Origin: Davidsoniella eucalypti
Lineage: Eukaryota; Ascomycota; Sordariomycetes; Microascales; Ceratocystidaceae
Length of the DNA: 64,000 nt
Direction of reading: 5' to 3'
Assembly: GCA_004009845.1 (NCBI GenBank)
Contig: RMBW01000025.1
Coordinates: 62,001 to 126,000 of the forward strand
Positions 12,880 through 23,457 of the stretch are shown piece after piece (the stretch's first letter is position 1; the number at the start of each line of letters is the position of its first letter). A program made the translations under genes and the position numbers. The notes under the pieces are model-generated. The model saw only the letters and a list, made by a program, of their open reading frames with translations, ran no database searches and was not told the DNA's origin.

Positions 12880-13880
12880 GCATGTTGTTTATTTATTCTG
12901 CTTTTTGGCCTTTCGCAGTATCTTTCCGTTTTGGGAGCGGCACTATTTTTGTTTTGCCAACACGGCCGTCCTGCTCTTGGATAGACGCGATGCAGACAGA
13001 GGACGAGAGGGCGACCGGGAGATCGCTGGGCCCAGGAGAGCTTGGTCGTAGGCTCTCGCCGTCTGCCGCCCTCCACTGGGCCACCAGCATCGCCATCGCC
13101 AGAGCAGAACAGTGCCGCGGGCCTGGTGAGAGAGCCCCAGGCGCAAACACAGCACGAGGGCCCTCTGGCCGAGCAGCGGCAACTGGCTCTCCTGGCGTCT
13201 CAACGGCCCCCTCGTGTCTTTCTGCTTGCTCTGCCTTGCCCATCGCCCGCCTCTGGCCTGTCTCTCGCGACACGACACTCCTCCAGTACTCGATCGCATC
13301 GCCGCCCGGCTCTGCCACCGACATCGCGGCCAGGCTCGTCTGGCCCAGCGAGACGTGGCAGCACGCATCGGCCTCGTCTCTTGCTACTGCGATTGCCGTG
13401 CTGCTCTATCGCTGCCTTTGTTGCTGTGCTGCTCTGTCACTGCTATGCTCTGCTGTGTCATCAGGAGCGCTGCGGGACATTGGGGTCCAGGCTCCTCTGC
13501 AACATCTGCTCCCACTTTAACATTTTTGCACAACCTGGCCTGGCATGGGACCCCCCTCCTCGAAGCACAGTCCAGCCTACCGGGGACACCCAGGCAGTCG
13601 CAGTGCTTTTGTCTTTTCCTTCGTCTTCTTTTTCTTCCATCAGGTTTCTTGGCCATGCGTGCTCGTTCGACTACACCACCAGACATCCCAAGCGTCCAGT
13701 TCTAGTTCGCCTTCCACCTGGCGTTGTTCCCTATATGCGGGCTTTCGATATTCACTCGCAGCAGCCGCTCGCTTGGTGGGGCCTGCTCGACTCACATGGT
13801 AGAGAACTGTGCGACAAACTAATCACCCACCCCGGACCGCAAAAGCACTGGACGCCGGAGGAGCGTTCTGCCTAAAAAAA
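12880..13880. other. GC-rich island with overlapping open frames
   Basis: This stretch is clearly richer in G+C than its surroundings, most strongly at about 13000-13560. Long open frames occur at once in several frames: + strand 13042-13875 (277 codons) and 12882-13520, and minus strand 12893-13324 and 12943-13368. All encode low-complexity Ala/Pro/Ser/Arg/Leu-rich sequence without a recognisable domain. Simultaneous openness on both strands is expected where stop codons are rare because of GC content, so I do not call a gene. The frame ending at 13875 is the least unlikely candidate. The island lies about 0.8-1.7 kb upstream of the Zn2Cys6 gene and could instead be its far-upstream regulatory region. 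Confidence 0.45.
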
Positions 13881-14644
13881 GATCAGGGCCTAGAGAGCCT
13901 CTACGAGATGCTCTGGCTTCAGCCTTGGGACCGCTGGTCTTCGAGATGTCTTTAAATATCGACATGTCTTCGCCATTGACTTTGTTTGGGGAGCAGAGAG
14001 ATTCACTCACATCAGCTTACACGCCTTCCCATCCTCCTCGCCTCCTCACCTCCTCACCTCCTCATCGTCACTTCAACCTCGCTGCCTCGACATCGCTTGT
14101 CACTCCTCCCCCAGAGCCCGCTGCCTTCTGCCGCCTCCGTCGTTACTTGTGCCATCGCTGCGGCTTACTCTCTTCCTCGGTACATAGCTGTCAAGGGATT
14201 CAACACTCCCCTGAGCTTCACCCAGTCTTTTCCGTATATCTCTTCATCTGAGCCTATCTCTCTCTACTTGTGCCATCCTTTTGGAGCTAGTAACGTTGGA
14301 GTGACGCATTCTCTTTATCCCACGTTCTGTTCCTCCCGCCAACTCTAAACTTGCCCTGTTGATTATATCCCCGGCGTGTGAAGCCTTACTTCGAGCCAAC
14401 CCATACTCTGTTTTCTCAGACCCACGCCTGCCTTGCCTGCAGGGTTTTCAGAAAGCCAGTCCAGTTGTAAGTCCATTATACAAATATCAGAGTGGATCTT
14501 GGTAGTTCGACACATGTCACGACAGACCACCGCACAATAGCATATACTAACAATAGCCGAGCCAGTTGCTTCGTCACTCACCCGCTCTACCTCAATACTG
14601 CTTGCCAAGCACCTTTTCGGCCTTCTACTCCGCCCGTTATCACC
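13881..14644 (+). promoter_or_regulatory. Upstream region of the Zn2Cys6 gene
   Basis: CT-rich, TC-repeat-containing sequence (for example the CCTCCTCAC-type repeats at about 14030-14070 and the pyrimidine-rich stretch to 14270). This is typical of fungal promoters and 5' leaders. No clear TATA box is assigned. The reading frame is open upstream of the chosen start, from 14492. Confidence 0.4.
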
Positions 14645-16435
14645 ATGGTTGGCGTCCCACGGAGCAATGGCTGTGCCCTATGTGTCAAGCGCCGGGTCAA
14701 GTGTGATCAGGGCCGCCCCGCCTGTGGCAACTGTATCAAGTACGGCGCAGACTGTCCAGGCTACGAAAAGGAGATGAAGTTTGTCCAGGAAAAACACAAT
14801 ATCCGCAGCCGCAGAGGCTCGTCTTGGGACTCGACCACGGACAAGTCCCCCAAGTCGTCCAAGTCGTCCAAAGGCAGCGGCAGCTCCAGACGCACCTCGT
14901 CGGCAGACGATGATACTCCGGCCGTCGATAGCCACAAGGAGGAGAGGGTCAAGTACATCATGTCTGTCATTGGCCAAGTGAGCGCCCTCTATGGCGATAC
15001 GGAGCTTGCCGAACTAGACTTTGTTTTCAAGGCCATTCCGTGCCTACTAGGCAACAAACTTGTTTTGGACAATGCCCTGTGCGCTCTTGGGCTACACCTT
15101 CTTGGAAAAGCTACATACGACGAAGGGATGCTCGGAAACAGCCGCTCGGCTTACGGGGAGTCTCTTCGGGACCTCCAGGGCGCTGTCAATCATCGATCTC
15201 AGTGGAAGGATCCTGAGACGCTTTGTGCCGCTGCTGTTCTGCTCATTTACGAGGTAACTATTTTCTCTCCTGCAAACCAACGTACCGGATAATGCTGCTG
15301 TTTTTTTTCGCCCTCTCCTGGTTGAGCCCGTTTTGGGAGTTTTTTCCATTTTCCCTTTTTTTTTCTTCTTCGTTTTTCCTATATTGCTTATTTGACTAAC
15401 ATATGTACTTGGTAGCTCTTTGCTGCAACCTCTGGTGCCGGCTCTTGGCGAACTCATGCAACAGGGATTATCACTCTGCTTCAGAGAAGAGGGCCCCGTC
15501 ACTACGTTGATGGCATTGAAGGCGCCGTGTTGATCAATACCAAAAGACTCTTGGTAAGTAAGGCATGAATGATTTTGGTTACCAGGTACTAGTACGAGAA
15601 CCAGACGGTGCTAACACTAGTCGGTAGCTTTTGCATGGACTCTGTTCTGCCAGCGTCGAAACCGAAAGCAGCTTCTTGGCGTTTCCCGAGTGGCAGGCCG
15701 CCTGTGACGCCAGCTGCCGTTCCATTGGCGATTCTCTGGGCCAGCCCTCTGGTGCGAGACTAGAAGCCATGAATGCTTTCAACCGCATTCTTGCAGACCT
15801 GTTCCCCGTGCTCTGGTAAGTGAAGTGGACGTGATATTGTTCTGTAATTTACGCAGTCCGCGCTTTAGATGCTTGGACCATCCAACTAACACATCTTCTT
15901 CAGTGACGCCTGTCGCCTCCGCGAAACCCACCGTCAAGGCAGTCAAGGAAGCTCCAGCCTGATCAGCCGTCTTGCACGTGACAGCCAAGAACTGCAGCAG
16001 CGTCTGCACACTTGGCAGGCGACCTACAGCTACCTGGCGCCCAACCCCATGAGCATCAGTGCCCAGGAGACATCGCCAGTGTCATCGCTGTACAGTTTCG
16101 ACAACCCATGGGCGGCTTCGTTTCACCTCGACTTCTGGGCCGTCCTCATGATCCTATACGAGTCGTTGCGCCAGTGCGGCGTGCAGGCCGACACCTACTA
16201 CGAAATGAACTGCAGCCTCGCCATGAACGTGGTGCAGTCTGTCGAGACCGTCAGCAGCGGTCCTTTGGGGCCTCTGCGCCTAGCATTTGCTCTCCGCGTG
16301 GCATTCGAGTTTGTCGACACGCACGCCCAGCACTGGATTAGCACCTGTCTCGACCAGTTTTCGGGTCGTGTGGGCGCCATGACAAGTGGCAGTTTCCCAC
16401 GCGTCAAGACAAACGACTACAATGTCCCGATTTAA
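14645..16435 (+). CDS. Zn2Cys6 (fungal binuclear cluster) transcription factor
   Basis: Predicted nuclear DNA-binding regulator of 488 residues from four exons: 14645-15253, 15416-15553, 15628-15815 and 15904-16435. All three introns have GT..AG ends and CTAAC branch motifs just before the acceptor, and the joined frame is open to a TAA. The start is the ATG in the context CACCATGG, only nine residues before the first zinc-cluster Cys. The cluster is Cys10-X2-Cys13-X6-Cys20-X6-Cys27-X2-Cys30-X6-Cys37, a complete set of six ligands with the basic stretch VKRRVKC between the second and third. A Ser/Lys-rich linker follows (about residues 55-95). The rest is helical and resembles the C-terminal activation/regulatory half of Aspergillus-type C6 regulators. 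Its targets are unknown; the MFS gene 1.3 kb downstream is a candidate. Confidence 0.88.
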
Positions 16436-17730
16436 CGGTAATGATGTGATGATGTAATGACCTCTTTGTTCTGTCCTTGTGCTTTGTTTCTGTCGTGTTT
16501 CTGTCTTGTTTCTGCCTTGTTTCTGCCTTGTTCCTGCTTACCTGTTTCTTGTTATATTGGCTTTAGTGTTTTTTTTTCTTTGTTTTTTTTAGTCTTGCTT
16601 GAAGTCTTTTTGTTTTGCTACTTTTCCATAAAATTTTCTCGTCCGTTTTTACGGATTATCTCACTTTAGAATTTCTTTCCTTTTTTTTTTTTTTTTCTCA
16701 TATCAATATAAAATCAGTCCCTTAGATAAAACCACCGGTGTCTAATTTTGCAGGTCTGTGATACAAAATAATTTTATTTTTAGCTAACCCTTGTTTATTC
16801 TGTGATCCCCGATGTTAAGTGGGGCGCATCGCATGGCTCTTTATCTCTTGATTTATGTCCAAAAACAGCAAGAACCTCATTTTCGTTCGACGACTTTGCC
16901 GACGAGGCTCTACAAATCGCAACTGCCCGCCCTACAGTCTGTCGGTCGAAAATTTCTCGATTGAGCCGCAACTTAAATTTTCAAAAATTCAAGACATGAC
17001 AGCTTTCTTTTTCTTCTTTCCCTTCTATTAATTTCTCGCATTCCATCAATGCGTCGATTTATCTTAATATCAACCTTTATAAAAGTGCATTGACTTCTTT
17101 TCTAATTTTTTTTTCTCTTTCCAATATACATTTTGTTTGTTTTTTATGAGAGTCGGATTTACAATTATCGACAGGAATGTCACCAATTCCTCACCACAAC
17201 AGCCATTTCGGCAGGCAATTCGCCGGCCCTTTTGCATCCTGCATTAGTTATCGCTGCATTGCATCAAGAAAGCGTGTGATCTATATGTATCTTCGTATCG
17301 CGCAGATTTATCGCCCAATCATCCACCGCTAGAATTCGCCCTTCCAATGGCATATGCAGGCCCTGGTCTAGCGGCACCGAATACTGCCTAGATGTACATA
17401 CATATCCATTTGTAGAGTCATGGACCTGCCGATGAGCTTCCGGGCATCGGGACCGCACAAGGCAAAATGTAGGAAGCGGCAAAGATAGCAATAGCAAGCT
17501 AACGGCAATTGTAACAGTCGCTCGAAGAAGAACAAAAAACACAAACCTTGTCAACGGTCGAGTTTTGAGCTATATAATTGGCCACCGATTCGGATCACGG
17601 AAATTTACTTGTTCAATTTACTTCCTCGTCTTTGTTCTACAACGGTCTAATTTTGATCAAGCGTTCTCTTCTCTACAAGCAACTTTTGTTTGGCATCTTC
17701 ACGTGCCAAAAACTCGTGATACATCCAACC
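16436..17730 (+). other. Spacer between the regulator and the MFS gene
   Basis: AT-rich and pyrimidine-rich DNA with poly-T runs (for example around 16678-16697). It should hold the 3' end of the Zn2Cys6 transcript and the promoter of the MFS gene. The MFS frame is open upstream to 17578, but the ATG at 17731 is preferred. No other gene is seen. Confidence 0.5.
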
Positions 17731-19590
17731 ATGGATGAGAAACACCTCTCAATTCCCGAAGCTATGCGCTCCTCATTGCGCCAAGATGAGACAGCTCACA
17801 TCGCCGGTCTAAGCTCCACCGATGCAGACTCACAATCTCTGAGCATTGATCAGTGCCAACTCCAGCCCGACAGTAGCAATCATCACCCTGAGCAGCTCGA
17901 CGACAACAAATACCACGACGAAGAGGAAGACGACGATGACGATGATGATGATGATGATGAGAGCATGCACTCTAACAACCCTTCAGAACACGATGGTCAT
18001 CGTCCGTGTTCCTGCCATCGCCCCAGCATCTCCAGCCAACGCCCTTCAAATTCGCTCGCGTTGATGCGCACAGCAACGGGTGCTAGCTTATCCCGTACCG
18101 ATACGGTGCTCTCGGTGATCCGTTCCCGGCGCTCTGTCCCGCCCTTCACGCACCCATTGGCTCAACAAGCGACGACCCCTGCGGTTCTAGTCGATTTTGA
18201 CGGACCGGACGACCCTTATAGACCTCAAAACTGGCCCACGCGCAAAAAGGTTATGACTACTCTCTTATATGGTCTTGTGACCATGTCATCAACGTGGTGC
18301 TCGGCTAGCTACTCAGCAGGGACCAAGCAGGTCGCGGATGAGTTCAATGTCGGTATACAAACCGCCACCCTTGGCACCTCTCTGTATATGCTAGGGTTTG
18401 GTGTAGGACCGCTCTTGTGGGCTCCAGTCAGCGAAATGTACGGTCGCCGACTTGCTGTTATGATCCCTGTCGCAATATCAATTTGCTTTTCTCTTGGCAG
18501 TGCTGCAGCCAAGGACTTCCAAACCCTTATGGTTACACGCTTCTGGGGCGCCTTTTTTGCGTCGGCACCAGTCACGAATACCGGCGGTGTTTTGGGAGAT
18601 ATGTTTTCCCCCGCACAACGTGGAATTGCCATTGCTGGCTATGCTATGGCCGTGGTGGGTGGTCCAGCTCTCGGACCAATAGTCTCGGCAGCCATAGCGC
18701 AAAACTCATCTCTTGGCTGGCGCTGGACAGAGTGGCTTAGTGCCATCATCCAAGTCGTGATGGTGACTTTGGCCGTGATATTCGTCGACGAGTCTTACCC
18801 ACCCCGCCTACTCGTGGTGAAGGCACGTCATCTACGCCTAAGCACGGGAAATTGGGCATTGCATGCTGAGTTTGAAGAGTGGGACCCCGAGTTCTCTCAA
18901 ATGGCAAAGAAGTTCTTGTTGCGGCCGCTGCAGCTTCTCGTCACGCCAATCTGCTTCATGATGTCGCTTTATGCCAGTTTCTGCTATGGTATAGTGTATA
19001 TGCAGCTAGGATCAATCCCTATCATCTTTTATGAAGCCCGGGGTTGGGGAGCTTTCACGAGCACTCTGCCCTTCCTCGGTATCTTTATCGGCGCCACATG
19101 TGGTGCTTCGCTCAACGTCTTGAACCAAGGCTTATACAATAAAGCGAGTGCCCTCAAGGGAGGCAGAGCTATTCCCGAGAAGCGTTTGCCCCCTATGATG
19201 CTTGGCGCATTTCTATTCTGCTCTGGAATGTTCTTGACGGGGTGGACAGGGGGTAATCTTAGCATCCATTGGATTGCGCCTTGTATTGGCCTCGTTCTCC
19301 TTGGCACCGGTTTCTTCACCATCTTCCAAGCGGCCCTCAACTATATTGTAGATACATTCCAACAGTATGCAGCTTCGGCTGTAGCTGCCACTACATTTTT
19401 GCGATCGGTAATGGCAGCCGCCTTCCCCTTGGTTGTAAGACCTCTGTATCACAATTTAGGAATAGGCCCTGGTTCTTCCATCGCGGCTGGCTTTGCCGCT
19501 TTGCTTATCCCGGTGCCATTTATATTTTATATGATAGGCGAGCGTGTACGTGGTGGATCCAAGTGGTCAAAAGCGTCGGTAGTCAAATAG
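17731..19590 (+). CDS. MFS drug/polyamine exporter (DHA1-like)
   Basis: Predicted 619-residue plasma-membrane transporter of the major facilitator superfamily, single exon. The start chosen is the first ATG in the frame (CAACCATGG). The roughly 170-residue cytoplasmic N-terminus is hydrophilic and contains an unbroken run of ten Asp (residues 67-76). The hydrophobic core begins after YRPQNWPTRKK at about residue 174. Residues 231-240 (APVSEMYGRR) match the loop 2-3 signature of fungal DHA1 proteins. A motif C-like GGPALGPIVS follows. Membrane segments fall in two blocks separated by a central loop (about residues 350-400), consistent with 12 helices. The architecture matches Tpo1/Flu1-like antiporters that export polyamines, drugs or own metabolites by proton exchange. 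The substrate cannot be read from sequence. The neighbouring Zn2Cys6 gene may regulate it. Confidence 0.87.
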   Translation: MDEKHLSIPEAMRSSLRQDETAHIAGLSSTDADSQSLSIDQCQLQPDSSNHHPEQLDDNKYHDEEEDDDDDDDDDDESMHSNNPSEHDGHRPCSCHRPSISSQRPSNSLALMRTATGASLSRTDTVLSVIRSRRSVPPFTHPLAQQATTPAVLVDFDGPDDPYRPQNWPTRKKVMTTLLYGLVTMSSTWCSASYSAGTKQVADEFNVGIQTATLGTSLYMLGFGVGPLLWAPVSEMYGRRLAVMIPVAISICFSLGSAAAKDFQTLMVTRFWGAFFASAPVTNTGGVLGDMFSPAQRGIAIAGYAMAVVGGPALGPIVSAAIAQNSSLGWRWTEWLSAIIQVVMVTLAVIFVDESYPPRLLVVKARHLRLSTGNWALHAEFEEWDPEFSQMAKKFLLRPLQLLVTPICFMMSLYASFCYGIVYMQLGSIPIIFYEARGWGAFTSTLPFLGIFIGATCGASLNVLNQGLYNKASALKGGRAIPEKRLPPMMLGAFLFCSGMFLTGWTGGNLSIHWIAPCIGLVLLGTGFFTIFQAALNYIVDTFQQYAASAVAATTFLRSVMAAAFPLVVRPLYHNLGIGPGSSIAAGFAALLIPVPFIFYMIGERVRGGSKWSKASVVK

Positions 19591-22500
19591 TTGATTCACT
19601 AGATGTTTTGATCACGGACTTGGCCTCCAAATTTTATGTATTATAAGTAGGTCTGAGATTCACTTCACAATCTATATCGTTTTATAAGCACTGTTGTGTT
19701 GATACCAGCCAAGGCTTCCTTTCCACTCATTCTTGAATCATATTGATACCCTATTTGCCAAGACATCCATCAAATGATACTCGCCAATATCATGTGCTTT
19801 ATTTTATTTTACTTTCTATCTCATGCCTTCCTTGTTTGCTCCCTTTTTTCTTTCTTTTTCTTTCCATGACGAATATCTCTTTGGGTTTAAACTCTTGGCA
19901 AATTTCCCCCCCCAAAAAAATGAAATGTTCGTGGTGTAAGTCTAGGGTTTCGTGTATAATCTTAGCATAAAAATTTCATCATAGTCGCTTGGATAAAGTT
20001 TCACTCTTCTCTCTAATTGTTTTTATAGAAGAACGGCCTGTAAATTACAAGCTCACTTTTTTTATTCTCACTGTGGTAGAAAAAGAAAAAAAAGGAAACA
20101 ACACTAAGGAAAACCTTATCGTTTCCATGTGTTTCGCCTATCCTTAGCTCTTTGTGTTTTTTTTTTTGTTGTTAACTTCTTGTTGTTCTCGTGACTTCTT
20201 ATAACCCTTATACCTAATCGTAACCGCCAAGAGATGAATATCGTATCTTTCTTGGCCCATTTATTTATTGATTCCTTTTATTTCTTTTTTTGCGTTCTCT
20301 TGTTGCCCATATAATGATATCACCTGTACATAGTTTGCATGTTAATTTTAATTTTATACCAAGGTCTTCATCGCCTCCAAAAGATACGGCATGACGTTTC
20401 GCTGTATCATGTCCCCAAAAAGCCAGCCCCCCTCTGTTCTTTTCATAGACACATATTAAGCAGCTCTTATAGAACCGATCATGTTTTGACTTTTGAATTG
20501 CCAGTTGACAGACAAGACAAGACACCTAACACATCTGACAGCTTCTTGCGTTTTTGTCGATCTACCCAGCAGGTTTTTAGACCCCAAACTAGAGACAACT
20601 TAGCCCCCAAGTTAAAATAAGATGGTCATCATATTTACCAGACAGGAAATGCAACTACGCATTGTTAATTGCTGTGTTGTCGTTCCCGTCATACTCGAAC
20701 CGTGTTTCTTTTTATTTGCCCTTCTATGATTATTATTGCTTCTATGATTATTATTGTTATCTATCCAGCATAGTATTTCCAGCCATACGCTTTGCTTATC
20801 TAAGGGGGCCAAGGCCAAATAAACGATATTTCCTCAGTAGCCAAGAGATCACAGCCTTCTTTTATCTCTTTTTTTTTCTTCTTCTTTTTTCCCCCCTCGT
20901 GGACCCGATTCACTGGGAACCAAAAGGCTAGATGTCGCGCGTTTTTTGAGATTGCCAAGAGATGCAAGATCGACAATTCTACTAGAAAAGAAATATGCAA
21001 AAGAAAAAAAGAAAAAAAAGAAAAAAAAAAAAAGAAACCCCGTGCTCTACAGGCAGTGCTGGGGCGACGATTAAAGCTTTTTTTTTTTATAATTCATTTA
21101 TCTTATGGATACGATTAAAGCTTGAAACTTAGCGTTCTTCTGATCTCAGATATACTAAATGCAACTCACGTAAGAACAAGAATAGACTCGGAAAATGGTA
21201 GGAAAACCTGCACTAGCTCTGCCCATCAGCTAGTCTTGTCTTTCCAGATCACAAATGCGATGAAACCCTCCACAACCTTAAGAAGGCTGCCAAGAATTTG
21301 CAGGAGAGCGTACGACTTGTACAACTACATCCTACTAAGCCAGGTCCAATTTGGTAGCTTGATAGCGATGATGTTCCCCATGCGGACAGACGTGTTTAGC
21401 GGTTTGTTCGCAGTGTTCTATTGCCCCAAAACATGCAACGTCGAGCTGACTTCTTCTCTCGCTGCCATGTGTTTCTTCATCGTCAGGGAAGTGCTCCAAT
21501 GCCGAATTCGTCCTTCTATCGGTAGAAGACGTATAGTGAAACCACCTTCAGCGCTCTCAATGCTACTCTATAGGCACTACACAGCCCAAATCAGATTAAT
21601 CCCTTGTCCCAGAGCGTGAAACGGACCAGAAAAAACGATACCAGTCGCTGATCAACTAGTTGGAGATCGAGGCTCGGGCCCCAAAAATGCTTCCTTATCC
21701 TGAAGAGTTCTAGGCCTCGAGAAGCCACATGCTCTTGAGCACATGTGTTCTCTTGCTTTTATTTTATATTTATTTATATATATTCGTGTCTCCCTGCAGG
21801 GCGGTACAAATATATTCCGAAATGGGCCTAGGAAGCACGGGTTCCTGGGGAAGGAGGACAGAAGAGAAAACAAAGAGACTTCGTCGAAAGAGGCGAGGGC
21901 CCAAGCCCAGGGTTTTTTTGTTCTCCGTATTGCGGGCCATCCGATCCAAAGCGCGCTAACGCAGCCTGAGGAGACATGGGCGAGTGCGAAGAATGCCAGA
22001 TGCAGTTGTTGATCTTCTTGGTACCGTTTATTCTGCTTCCAACACCGTAGCTCCGTTTCATATCGCTGATGAACAGGTCGCTATGCGTGCTCACGATGGA
22101 AGAATAGGTGAGCCGGCACTGGTTCTTCGAGAAATAATGGAAGAGTCTCAGCACAGGCACTGGAACCAGACCCCCAGAATCCTCGGTTTGCCGGATGATA
22201 CAAATAAACGCTGGTAGAAATGGTAAGACCCCTCTGTATCCCCTTCTTCCTTTTGTGTTGCTATGTACGTGTCGCTGATTAAGTCCATGCGCTTGATTTC
22301 CTCTGAACTTTGGCTACGCTCTAGTCAAGATGCGACCCAGCCACAGTCGGCTCGTTCTAAAAATTGGTTCTTTTTCTTGTTCTTTCTCGTCTTCTTCCTT
22401 CTTTTCCTCCAAACCACACAATCGAGTCGTATCAGTGCTACATCGACCCTCTTTTAGCTTAGCGCGCCCCGAAACCACGACAGAATATGGGATGCCCGTT

Positions 22501-23155
22501 TTGCAAGTAACGACCTTTCCCGTTTGGGCGTCTCTTTTGCCAGCTCGTATACCAGAAACTACCTGAGTTATCAGTGTGTTTTTTTTTTCTCTCCGATGTT
22601 GTTTGGCTGCTCTACTTTTAGCACGGCTTGGCTTCACCGAAAGCTTTGTTTTCTCTATTGCAGATATGGCATCGTCTACGCCTCCCACACGACTAAAGAA
22701 ATCCTTCGAGCTATGAAGAACAGGCCTGGCTCTGTAAGTTTGTAAAACTGACACCTGATGTATGCAAAAAGGACGGTCTTCAACTGTCTCGGTAGTTTCT
22801 TGGCACCGCCAAAACCTCCCACGAGGCTATATCAACCGGAACTGAGAAAACTAGAAGACTTTGGCTCTGTGCAAGACACACGAGTCTACTATTTGGTCGG
22901 TAACCGTGGTTGTATATGTCCCATTTCAAGTCTGCTACCAAATCTAGGATTCCATGCCTAATATCACTAATCACTAGTTTATACCCACACCACACTTTGC
23001 TTTCTCCATGTTCGTCATGCCTCCATGTAGGCTGAAAAGGCTTGGAAGAGAGGGAAGGATGGACTTTTGCCAAGTTTCTAAACGCAACGGAACATTTGGC
23101 TACGGTAGATAGCAAGATGTGTTTCTTGCTCTAATGTTTCCGAACTGGCTCATCA
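19591..23155. other. Spacer, no convincing gene
   Basis: AT-rich DNA with pyrimidine tracts and poly-A/T runs. Open frames at 21122-21619 (no ATG start), 21984-22217 and minus 22314-22754 have no recognisable domain and no supporting splice structure. It contains one short repeat-flanked insertion at 21067-21123, listed separately. Confidence 0.55.
21067..21123 (-). mobile_element. Short poly-A-tailed insertion with 13-bp flanking repeats (family 2, copy A)
   Basis: The direct repeats ACGATTAAAGCTT at 21067-21079 and 21111-21123 flank a 31-bp segment (21080-21110). On the minus strand the segment reads as a short unique sequence containing CCATAAGATAAATGAATT followed by AT and a run of A. 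The same core with a poly-A tail is at 56480-56524 between different flanking repeats. Repeats of this size plus a terminal A-run are what target-primed reverse transcription leaves. No coding capacity remains. The last two T of the first repeat merge with the T-run, so its exact length is uncertain. Confidence 0.6.
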
Positions 23156-23178
23156 CCCCCCCCCCCCCCCCCCCCCCC
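23156..23178. repeat. Poly-C run of 23 upstream of the carbonic anhydrase
   Basis: Uninterrupted run of 23 C, 280 bp upstream of the carbonic anhydrase ATG. A similar 25-C run lies 230 bp upstream of the Yta7-like gene. Confidence 0.95.
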
Positions 23179-23226
23179 GGACCGGGTTTTTATTTATTTA
23201 TTAGAGATCATATCGAGCACGAGATG

Positions 23227-23232
23227 TATAAA
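23227..23232 (+). promoter_or_regulatory. Possible TATA box of the carbonic anhydrase gene
   Basis: TATAAA lies 49 bp after the poly-C run and about 230 bp before the start codon. The position is plausible for a TATA element with a long CT-rich 5' leader. No transcript start can be seen. Confidence 0.4.
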
Positions 23233-23457
23233 GGCTCGATACCTCCCCCCCTCGAATAATCCGCATAATGGAAGCTTTGATATTACCATCACAACTCGGC
23301 TCACCTTCCTCGTCTTCTCTACTTTGTTATATATCTGGTATATATACAAATCTACTGATCAAGCTCGCCACCTCTCTTCCTTCGCCCTCGTGTATATCTA
23401 TCTCTACTATCTTATCTTCATATATATTTCCTACACATATCCATTTACAAATCTATC

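Larger units (their letters stand above)
1..12880. other. Gene-poor AT-rich region, no convincing gene
   Basis: No ORF here shows a recognisable domain, a convincing spliced structure or clear coding composition. The open frames are short and many are low-complexity Ser/Phe/Leu translations of polypyrimidine tracts. The longest minus-strand frames (about 11.4-12.3 kb) overlap one another in different frames and look like chance openness in a moderately GC-rich stretch. The region contains many poly-A/T and polypyrimidine runs (for example near 1570, 2280, 6420 and 8540), short tandem repeats listed separately, and a 10-C run at 7887-7896. Lineage-specific or decayed genes cannot be excluded without transcripts. 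Confidence 0.6.

Noticed and set aside
13042..13875. 277-codon + strand ORF in the GC island as a gene.
   Set aside because: Several frames on both strands are open at once, and the product is low-complexity with no domain.
21122..21619. 165-codon + strand open frame.
   Set aside because: It has no ATG near its start, no domain, and begins inside the flanking repeat of a short insertion.
22314..22754. Lys/Glu-rich 146-codon minus-strand frame.
   Set aside because: The Lys/Glu-rich part is antisense to pyrimidine-rich DNA; there is no domain or splice support.
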